6,558 bases of DNA from CAZAGD01 sp964484485 (GTDB lineage: Bacteria; Desulfobacterota; SM23-61): contig CAZAGD010000092.1 in the NCBI GenBank assembly GCA_964484485.1, positions 1-6,558 of the forward strand, read 5' to 3'. Shown piece after piece: positions 1 to 5,150 of this stretch (the first letter of the stretch is position 1; each line of letters begins with the position of its first letter). A program made the translations under genes and the position numbers. Below the pieces are notes generated by a model. It saw only the letters and a program-made list of their open reading frames with translations. It was not told the origin of the DNA and made no database searches.

Positions 1-27
1 AATGAATAGGGGGCAAAAATTATTTGC

Positions 28-570
28 CTAACGATAGGGGCGGTAGGGTCGCCAGTAGTAATAATGATGATAATGGTAGGGATAGTGATAATAAAAGTAA
101 AAGTGTCCATACCAGGGATAAACGTAAATATACTTCGGAACTTTTTCCCATAATTTAATTTCTTTGGCTAAAATAACCGGAACGGTGAGGGTCATTCCTT
201 CTAAAGGTATCTTTTCTATGCCGGTTACTTCTCCGATCACGCTTATTTCTCGACCCGATTGAAAGATGGCCGGATCTAAAAAATCTTGGTATTTTACTAA
301 AAAACGCCCAAAGGATTGATGCAAATCTACCGGTCTTCTTTCATAATCTAATTCTGTCTGGCGGACAACAATGATGGTCTCTTCTGGTCGATTCTTAGTT
401 TCGACGATTACTCCGCCCCATAAAACTTGTTTCCTTATGTAGGCTAAAGGATCTTTCTTCACTTCTTGAAAAGTAATACTTTCATCGACTTGGCGCATCA
501 ATTCTTTAGAAAAGGGAGCACAGGAAATGGAAAGGCACCATAAAATTAAAAGGATAAAGAAGTTTTTCAT
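28..570 (-). CDS. Slp-family outer-membrane lipoprotein with Tyr/His-rich C-terminal tail
   Basis: This 180-residue protein begins with a lipoprotein signal peptide: Lys2, a hydrophobic stretch at residues 4-13, then the lipobox LSISC with the lipidated cysteine at position 17. Ala18 follows the cysteine, not Asp, so export to the outer membrane is expected. Residues 25-142 resemble the Slp (starvation-inducible lipoprotein) family: an early 'F..V..DP..Y..K.V.WGG.I' block, a 'T.I.V..T.LD...RP' block, and a later 'G..ISVIGEVTGI' strand. The molecular role of Slp proteins is poorly known. Residues 147-180 are an unusual tail with 15 Tyr and 5 His in 34 residues, ending in Arg-Pro-Tyr repeats. 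The ATG at 570 has AAAAAGG about 8 bases upstream as a moderate ribosome binding site. It is separated from the upstream gene by 328 bp, so it is probably transcribed on its own. Family assignment is by pattern recognition and is fairly confident; the tail's function is unknown. Confidence 0.84.
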   Translation of the reverse strand: MKNFFILLILWCLSISCAPFSKELMRQVDESITFQEVKKDPLAYIRKQVLWGGVIVETKNRPEETIIVVRQTELDYERRPVDLHQSFGRFLVKYQDFLDPAIFQSGREISVIGEVTGIEKIPLEGMTLTVPVILAKEIKLWEKVPKYIYVYPWYGHFYFYYHYPYHYHHYYYWRPYRPYR

Positions 571-898
571 TAAAACAGCCTTTTTCGGTTTAACTTTTAC
601 AGCAACTTTATAAATTTGCCATAATATAAAAATGATTTATTTCTTAAATAATGGCATGAATTTTTTTTTAAATCAACTGGCCTTCCTAACTGACTCTGGA
701 TTACTTGTGTTTCTTGGGTTGGAATGTCAAAGAAATTCTTTTCTCCTTATTTTTTAAAAAAGGCGAGAAGTTTTGTTGGCTAATCAAATTTTTTTCAGGT
801 GAACCTTATATTAGTTCTATCTATATCCAGGAAACCTACTAGGGCCGCTGGTGAAAATGATAAAGCCAAGTTTTGGCTTTTGGTCTGTGTCGACATTT
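571..898. other. AT-rich intergenic region upstream of the Slp gene
   Basis: I see no gene in these 328 bases. The stretch holds the probable terminator of the preceding gene (862-880), an AT-rich imperfect dyad at 738-770 centred on TTTTTTAAAAAA, and an inverted repeat TGCCATAAT (617-625) / ATAATGGCA (648-656, 8 of 9 paired) about 50-85 bases before the Slp start. The latter could be an operator or a leader hairpin. A perfect TTGACA lies at 730-725 on the minus strand, but its best -10 partner (AGTAAT) needs a 19-bp spacer, so I do not call a promoter. The Slp promoter must lie here but is not resolved by eye. Confidence 0.5.
862..880 (-). terminator. Probable intrinsic terminator after the secreted-protein gene
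   Basis: The stem AAAGCCAA / TTGGCTTT is a perfect 8-bp pairing around a 3-base loop. It begins about 18 bases after the stop codon of the gene at 1321-899. In the minus-strand transcript the stem is followed by AUCAUUUUC, and its own 3' arm ends in UUU, giving an interrupted U-rich tail. The stem has only three G-C pairs, so it would be a modest terminator. Confidence 0.5.
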
Positions 899-1321
899 TT
901 ATTTTTTTTCAGAAACCACGATAGCGGTAACGTTGTGGACTTTCTCGCCAATATAAGGACGTTGTACTTTTACCCAAAGTTTTGAGCTGGCGAGGTCTTT
1001 GGCCCCATCAAATATAAAATAAGCTTCCCATAAGTCGTATTTTTCATATTTTTTTGGTTTACCCGAAGTTCCGGAAGAGCGGGGCATCTGGTACTCTTTA
1101 GATATGCCCTTATAAAAAGAAGCTACTTTTTCAAATGAATCAGATGTTGTATATATACTTGACTTAACGTTGCTCATTTTAGCCGCAGCGGCCATGTCCC
1201 TTGCTTGCTTGGTGGCCTGCTCATCAAGCTTAGCCCCTGGGTAAAGCTTAAACTCGCCAGCTCCAGTAATTGTAAAAAATACCATGGTCAATAGTAGGGC
1301 AAAAAAAACCGATTTTTTCAT
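899..1321 (-). CDS. Small secreted protein of unknown function
   Basis: The 140-residue product starts with a Sec-type signal peptide: MKK, a hydrophobic core at residues 5-18, and a probable cleavage site in the ITGAG segment at about 18-22. The mature protein is about 118 residues, basic, and has no cysteine. It opens with 'FKLYPGAKLDE', followed by an Ala-rich helix (35-48) and a block 'IYTTSDSFEKVASFYKG' (56-72). After a Ser/Gly/Lys linker (79-91), the C-terminal half contains 'LWEAYFIFDGAKDL' and 'SKLWVKVQRPYIGE', which look like beta strands. The pattern (a 'YPGA' opening, then a Thr-x-Asp-Ser-Phe-Glu-x-Val-x-x-Phe-Tyr helix) suggests a conserved small periplasmic domain, but I cannot name a family. 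The start is firm: AGGAGG lies 5 bases before the ATG. A terminator-like hairpin follows, so it is probably monocistronic. Confidence 0.85.
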   Translation of the reverse strand: MKKSVFFALLLTMVFFTITGAGEFKLYPGAKLDEQATKQARDMAAAAKMSNVKSSIYTTSDSFEKVASFYKGISKEYQMPRSSGTSGKPKKYEKYDLWEAYFIFDGAKDLASSKLWVKVQRPYIGEKVHNVTAIVVSEKK

Positions 1322-1364
1322 CTTAGCCTCCTGAAATTTTTATTTGCCTTGGCGCTCTTTATTC

Positions 1365-1381
1365 TTAGGCAGCGAGCCTAA
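1365..1381 (-). promoter_or_regulatory. Leader hairpin upstream of the secreted-protein gene
   Basis: TTAGGC and GCCTAA form a perfect 6-bp stem around a 5-base loop. It sits about 43 bases upstream of the ATG at 1321 and downstream of the candidate promoter, so it would lie in the 5' untranslated RNA. A second possible stem, TGCCT (1371-1367 on the transcript) with AGGCA (1349-1345), overlaps the first and is mutually exclusive with it. No U-run follows, so it is not a terminator. Its role is unknown and it may simply protect the RNA end. Confidence 0.3.
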
Positions 1382-1419
1382 AAATTCAATGGAATTTATT
1401 TTTTTAGCCCGCAACTAAC

Positions 1420-1447
1420 ATTACGATGATTTAAAAAAGATTGTCAA
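1420..1447 (-). promoter_or_regulatory. Candidate sigma-70 promoter for the secreted-protein gene
   Basis: On the minus strand a perfect -35 hexamer TTGACA (1447-1442) is followed after 16 bases by CGTAAT (1425-1420), a 4-of-6 match to the -10 consensus. The spacer is AT-rich. Transcription would begin near 1413 and give a leader of about 90 bases. The -35 lies only a few bases from the edge of the MITE-like element. Confidence 0.4.
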
Positions 1448-1460
1448 CATATTTATTGAT

Positions 1461-1613
1461 GATATTTCTGAAAAATTCTCTCGGGATGTAATTACGTCAT
1501 TCCGACGAAGGCATGAAGCAGGCTGAAGCAGGCAAGAATCCTGTATTTTCAAGTTATTTCTGGACTCCCGCACTTTTGCTGGAGTGACCGGAAATGAGTT
1601 TTTCAGAGTTCTC
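1461..1613. repeat. MITE-like imperfect inverted-repeat element
   Basis: The two ends carry a perfect 9-bp terminal inverted repeat, TCTGAAAAA at 1467-1475 and TTTTTCAGA at 1599-1607. Inside are further paired arms: GTCATTCC (1496-1503) with GGAGTGAC (1581-1588), 7 of 8 paired, and GAATCCTG (1536-1543) with CTGGACTC (1560-1567), 6 of 8 paired. The right arm also folds on itself, ACTCCCGC (1564-1571) with GCTGGAGT (1578-1585). TATTGAT occurs directly repeated at 1454-1460 and 1614-1620, a possible 7-bp target-site duplication. The 'GTCATTCC...AATCC...GGACTCCCGC...GGAGTGAC' layout is like known dispersed bacterial intergenic repeats. There is no coding capacity, so movement would need a transposase in trans. 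Confidence 0.55.
1514..1533. repeat. Perfect 10-bp tandem duplication
   Basis: TGAAGCAGGC occurs twice in direct succession (1514-1523 and 1524-1533) inside the left half of the MITE-like element. It makes the left arm longer than the right arm, which suggests slippage after the element was formed. Confidence 0.85.
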
Positions 1614-1868
1614 TATTGATATATTATTGTAAATTTGAATTGCCTTCTTTATTCCCACTTTGTAATCCCCCATTGAAGGTTGGAAGTTTTAACTTTTTAG
1701 GCGGCAAATTCGGAAATAAAATCTTCTAAGAAATATAGCCATTTTTAGCTATCCCTCACCACGCTTTTATCAGCTGGCGAGAAGGAAAGGCTTGTTGCTT
1801 ACTAAATATAATTCGTAGCGTAAGGGTCTAACTCCTCCCAACCCCATCTTACCTTAATCCTCCTTTTT

Positions 1869-1891
1869 CCCCCTCTTAGTTTAAGAGGGGG
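1869..1891. repeat. GC-rich perfect hairpin in a purine-biased tract
   Basis: CCCCCTCTTA (1869-1878) and TAAGAGGGGG (1882-1891) form a perfect 10-bp stem with a 3-base loop, 43 bases beyond the copA stop codon. In copA mRNA the stem is followed by AAAAAGGAGG, not by U residues. On the plus strand the T-run lies before the stem. It therefore lacks the layout of an intrinsic terminator in either direction. It could act as a 3'-end stabiliser or be part of a dispersed repeat: the surrounding 1831-1904 tract is almost all pyrimidine and then almost all G/A on the plus strand. Confidence 0.6.
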
Positions 1892-1934
1892 GGAGAGGGG
1901 AGTTATGAAATTCCGAGATGGAGTTTGGAGATGA

Positions 1935-4409
1935 TTAAATTTGCGGGGGGCGGAAGCGGCGCAAGCGTAAAGCATTGCTTACGACAGTTACGGAAGAAAG
2001 CGCCATAGCCGCTGCAGCCAACATAGGGTTAAGGAGGATGCCGAAGAAAGGGAAAAGAATTCCCGCCGCTACAGGGATGAGCAGCGTATTATAAGCAAAT
2101 GCCCAAAAGAGATTTTGTTTAATATTTTTTATGGTCGCTTTACTTAAGGCAATAGCCGTGACTATACCTCTGAGGTCGCCCCTGATGAGGGTGATATCTG
2201 CTGATTCCATAGCTACATCAGTTCCCGTGCCGATAGCGATCCCTACATCAGCCTGAGCCAACGCCGGGGCATCATTTATTCCATCGCCGACCATGGCGAC
2301 TTTCTTACCTTCTTCCTGCAGTTTTTTTATTTGCCAGGCCTTTTCTTCCGGGAGAACTTCGGCCAGAACTCGATCAACTCCAATCTGTTTGGAAATAGCT
2401 GCGGCGGCCTGCTGATTGTCACCTGTGATCATCACTACTTCCAACCCCAATTTGTGCAGCGCCGCTACAGCTTCTTTAGAATTTTCTTTTAAGGTGTCAG
2501 CGAGAGCGATGAGCCCCACAATTTTTTTATCTATCGCTATAAATATCGATGTTTTCCCTTGGGTCGAGAACTTTTCGCTAATTTTTTCAAATTTTTGATC
2601 AAATAATCCTCGTTCCTTCATCAGCCGAGCATTGCCCAAGTATAAATTTTTGCCATCAAGGGAAGCCTCCAGACCTTGACCAGCTATAGCCCTAAAATCT
2701 TCGATCGTTAAAAGGGAAATCTTTTCTTCTTTGGCTCGGGCAACTATAGCTTCCCCTAAGGGATGTTCTGAGCCCTTTTCGGCAGAGGCAGCATAACGGA
2801 GAATTTCTTCTTTACTATAATTATCAAAGGGGATTATATCTGTCACTGAGGGCTCCCCCCGGGTAAGGGTACCTGTTTTGTCCAGAACGATAGTAGTAAG
2901 TTTATGGGCTGTCTCCAAAGCCTCTCCACTTCTAATAAGAATCCCATTTTCTGCTCCTTTACCCGTGCCCACCATAATTGAAGTAGGAGTTGCTAATCCC
3001 AAAGCACATGGACAAGCAATTATCAAGACGGCGACGAAATTCAACAAAGCATAATTAAGGCCAGGGTGGGGTCCCCAGAAATACCAGATGAAAAAAGTAA
3101 GTAAGGCAACACTCATTACTACAGGTACGAAATAGCTGGCCATCACATCAGCCAAGCGGGCAATGGGCGGTTTTGAACCTTGCGCTTCTTCGACCATTTT
3201 GATAATGCGGGCTAACATCGTATCTTTACCCACTTTTGTAGCTTCAAATTTAAACATGCCCATTTTATTAATAGTCCCGCCAATTACTTCCTGACCAGGC
3301 CCTTTTTCCACCGGCAAGGCTTCCCCGGTAACCATGGATTCATCGATCGCTGAATATCCTTCCCTGATGATTCCGTCCACAGGGATTTTTTCTCCGGGTC
3401 TGACTAACAAAGTATCTCCGATTATTACCTCTTCAATGGGAATATCCATTTCTTGACCCTGGCGGATTACTCTGGCTGTTCTTGCTTGTAAACCGATCAG
3501 TTTTTTAATGGCTGCTGAAGTCTGCCCTTTAGCCCGGGCTTCCAACAGGCGTCCGAGTAAAATCAGGACGATGATTGTACCTGCTGTGTCATAATAAACG
3601 TCTGCTTTTAGTCCCTCACCAACGAATAAGTGGGGGAAAAAGGTAGCCAAAAGACTATAAAAATAAGCAGCAGAAGTACCTACCGCAATAAGGGTATTCA
3701 TATCGGCTGATTTTTGCTTCAGCCTCTTCCAGGCACCAGAATAGAAGGGCCAACCAATCCAAAATTGAAGGGGGGTTTGAAATAAGAATTGCAGGTAATA
3801 ATTAACATCGTATCCAAAGAGAAAAAGGCTGGATAGCCCCATCATCTTCCAGGAAGCTAAGGCGAGCACGGGCACCAAAAGGATAATTCCCCAAATGAAT
3901 CTTCTTTTTAGACTTTTAAAATCAGCTTCCTTTATAGCTTTTTCCTGTCCCATCAACATTTCTAAATCAACACCTTGAGGAGGCAGTAGTTCATAGCCAG
4001 CTTCTTGGACAGTTTGTTGAAAATCAGCTAAACTAACAACTCCAGAGAGGAATTGTACATTAGCTTTTTCCGTGGCTAAATTTACGGTAACTTGCATAAC
4101 TCCATCTAATTTCTGCAGGGCTCGTTCAACCCGGCTTACACAAGATGCACAAGACATTCCGCGAATAGGTAGCGAAATCTTTTCCATGGGCACTTCATAT
4201 CCCAACTCTTTTATGGCCTTTACTAAGTCTATCAGTTGAATTTGAGCAGGATGGAAGATAACCGATGCTTTTTCTGTGGCCAGATTTACCTTTGCTTCCA
4301 TAATTCCGTTTAACTTGGACAGGCCTTTCTCAATGCGGGCTACACAACTGGCGCAGGTCATACCTCTGATGGGGAGTTCGATTTTTTTATATTTAATGTC
4401 TTTGCCCAT
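1935..4409 (-). CDS. copA: Copper-exporting P1B-1-type ATPase (CopA)
   Basis: This complete 824-residue pump exports Cu(I) from the cytoplasm at the cost of ATP. Two N-terminal heavy-metal-associated domains carry GMTCASC (16-22) and GMSCASC (84-90), with metal-binding Cys19/Cys22 and Cys87/Cys90. Eight membrane segments are recognisable (about 171-187, 207-224, 238-258, 273-289, 426-445, 455-475, 765-785, 787-808). The actuator loop has TGEALP (361-366). The transport site has Cys-Pro-Cys at 466-468, Tyr773-Asn774 and Met802-x-x-Ser-Ser, the Cu(I)-specific set. The catalytic core has DKTGT with the phosphorylated Asp510, SEHP (547-550), GQG (577-579), TGDN (662-665) and GDGINDAP (708-715). 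All key residues are present and the length is typical. ATG at 4409 is the only plausible start: an in-frame stop lies about 10 codons upstream and no other start codon intervenes. The ribosome binding site is weak (AAAAGA). No chaperone or copper regulator gene is adjacent. Confidence 0.97.
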   Translation of the reverse strand: MGKDIKYKKIELPIRGMTCASCVARIEKGLSKLNGIMEAKVNLATEKASVIFHPAQIQLIDLVKAIKELGYEVPMEKISLPIRGMSCASCVSRVERALQKLDGVMQVTVNLATEKANVQFLSGVVSLADFQQTVQEAGYELLPPQGVDLEMLMGQEKAIKEADFKSLKRRFIWGIILLVPVLALASWKMMGLSSLFLFGYDVNYYLQFLFQTPLQFWIGWPFYSGAWKRLKQKSADMNTLIAVGTSAAYFYSLLATFFPHLFVGEGLKADVYYDTAGTIIVLILLGRLLEARAKGQTSAAIKKLIGLQARTARVIRQGQEMDIPIEEVIIGDTLLVRPGEKIPVDGIIREGYSAIDESMVTGEALPVEKGPGQEVIGGTINKMGMFKFEATKVGKDTMLARIIKMVEEAQGSKPPIARLADVMASYFVPVVMSVALLTFFIWYFWGPHPGLNYALLNFVAVLIIACPCALGLATPTSIMVGTGKGAENGILIRSGEALETAHKLTTIVLDKTGTLTRGEPSVTDIIPFDNYSKEEILRYAASAEKGSEHPLGEAIVARAKEEKISLLTIEDFRAIAGQGLEASLDGKNLYLGNARLMKERGLFDQKFEKISEKFSTQGKTSIFIAIDKKIVGLIALADTLKENSKEAVAALHKLGLEVVMITGDNQQAAAAISKQIGVDRVLAEVLPEEKAWQIKKLQEEGKKVAMVGDGINDAPALAQADVGIAIGTGTDVAMESADITLIRGDLRGIVTAIALSKATIKNIKQNLFWAFAYNTLLIPVAAGILFPFFGILLNPMLAAAAMALSSVTVVSNALRLRRFRPPQI

Positions 4410-4449
4410 GTTATTCTTTTTAAGTTTGGCAAATTCGCTTTAGATTTTT

Positions 4450-4478
4450 ATTAAAAAGTTATGACTATATGCTCTCAA
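4450..4478 (-). promoter_or_regulatory. Candidate sigma-70 promoter for copA
   Basis: On the minus strand TTGAGA (4478-4473, 5 of 6 to the -35 consensus) and TTTAAT (4455-4450, 5 of 6 to the -10 consensus) are separated by exactly 17 bases. Transcription would begin near 4443 and leave a leader of about 35 bases before the copA ATG. The 17-bp spacer is normal and not the 19-20 bp used by CueR/MerR activators. I see no CueR-type dyad or CsoR-type GC-rich palindrome, so copper regulation is not evident. Confidence 0.5.
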
Positions 4479-4530
4479 ACATAGCAAAACAGCATTCTAA
4501 TTTTTAGATGCCGGGGTTGGAGATTTAGAT

Positions 4531-5130
4531 TTAAAATTGGATTTTTATCTCTTCCTTACTGCCCTTGATTATTTTGTTAATTTCCCGCATGATTGGGCCT
4601 ATCTGGGGAAGCCAACCAGAATGTCCTGCTGTTTGCAAACGCAAATTACTGAAACCAAGATATAAATCGCCTAATAAAAGATCGATAAGTACTTCGGTGG
4701 GGCCCATGAAACGAAAATCCTCTTCCTTAAAATGGAGAAGGCCAGAACGACCGCTAATCTTTCCTTCTTGCACAATGAAGTGGCTTTTAAATGGGCTATC
4801 CGAAGCTTCGATATTGATACGCATTTTCCTTTCTGCCTTTTGCAGGACAGCTTTTGATTCTCCCCTTTTTTCCATTTGCATGGCTACCCCTTCCCAAAGG
4901 AGATCGGAAAGTAAATCCGCAGCTGGGGGATTTTGGTTGAATAGTGCGGCAGAATCTTTTTTCTTTATTAGATTAAGCAGTTTAGCAAAGAAATCAGGAT
5001 AAGTGGCGAGTAATTGGTTTATCCCATAGCCCTTGATTTCTTCTAAGATGGACATTAATTTTTCTTGTAATTCAGCCGTAGAGATTTTTGGCAGTTCGCT
5101 TAGGAAATTTTTTATTTCAGGCATGGCCAT
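4531..5130 (-). CDS. SCP2-like lipid-binding domain protein, partner gene of the molybdoenzyme
   Basis: The 199-residue product has no signal peptide, membrane segment or cysteine, so it should be cytoplasmic. Residues 1-100 are mostly helical and charged, with no motif I recognise. Residues 101-190 resemble the SCP2 sterol-carrier fold: strands around 'RKMRINIEAS', 'SHFIVQEGKISGRSG' and 'HFKEEDFRFMG', a helix 'PTEVLIDLLLGDLYLGFSN', a strand 'LRLQTAGHSG', and a C-terminal helix 'IGPIMREINKIIKG'. SCP2 domains bind hydrophobic ligands such as fatty acyl-CoA or sterols; here the ligand is unknown. The start at 5130 is preferred over the Met two codons later because AAGGAG lies 7 bases before it, against 13 for the second ATG. 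It begins 20 bases after the stop of the molybdopterin oxidoreductase, so co-transcription is very likely. The gene itself is solid; the domain call is moderate and based on pattern only. Confidence 0.68.
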   Translation of the reverse strand: MAMPEIKNFLSELPKISTAELQEKLMSILEEIKGYGINQLLATYPDFFAKLLNLIKKKDSAALFNQNPPAADLLSDLLWEGVAMQMEKRGESKAVLQKAERKMRINIEASDSPFKSHFIVQEGKISGRSGLLHFKEEDFRFMGPTEVLIDLLLGDLYLGFSNLRLQTAGHSGWLPQIGPIMREINKIIKGSKEEIKIQF

Positions 5131-5136
5131 ATATTA

Positions 5137-5143
5137 GCTCCTT
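5137..5143 (-). promoter_or_regulatory. Strong ribosome binding site for the SCP2-like gene
   Basis: The minus-strand sequence AAAGGAG sits in the 20-bp gap between the molybdoenzyme stop codon and the ATG at 5130, with about 7 bases of spacing. It decides the start in favour of the first of two close ATG codons and suggests translation independent of the upstream gene. Confidence 0.75.
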
Positions 5144-5150
5144 TTTATGG

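Larger units (their letters stand above)
1322..1934. other. Repeat-bearing intergenic region between copA and the secreted-protein gene
   Basis: No gene is supported in these 613 bases, although a few tiny frames exist. From high to low coordinates it contains: the copA 3' flank; a GC-rich hairpin at 1869-1891 inside a strongly strand-biased tract (1831-1904, pyrimidine-rich then G-rich on the plus strand); an unremarkable AT-rich stretch at about 1630-1830; a MITE-like element at 1461-1613; a candidate promoter at 1447-1420; and a short leader hairpin at 1365-1381 before the secreted-protein gene. The two repeat structures resemble dispersed noncoding repeats seen in many bacterial genomes. 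Confidence 0.6.

Noticed and set aside
12..28. Hairpin GGCAAA / TTTGCC at the Slp stop codon as a terminator
   Set aside because: The stem is only 6 bp, overlaps the stop codon, and no U-run follows in the minus-strand RNA. The window ends too soon to see a better terminator.
1768..1848. Minus-strand 25-codon frame starting MGLGGVRPLRYELYL, with a GGAGG sequence upstream
   Set aside because: Despite an apparent ribosome binding site, it starts inside the purine-biased repeat tract, is very short and has no family resemblance. The GGAGG is explained by the tract's composition.
2416..2598. Plus-strand open frame of 60 codons inside copA
   Set aside because: It is antisense to the conserved phosphatase-like domain of CopA and has no features of its own.
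4472..4500. ATGCT / AGCAT inverted repeat overlapping the copA promoter as a copper operator
   Set aside because: The arms are only 5 bp, widely spaced, and match neither CueR nor CsoR site architecture.
4565..5002. Plus-strand open frame of 145 codons
   Set aside because: It lies antisense to the SCP2-like gene, with a Ser/Arg/Lys-rich, domain-free translation. The minus-strand gene has a strong ribosome binding site and operon context.
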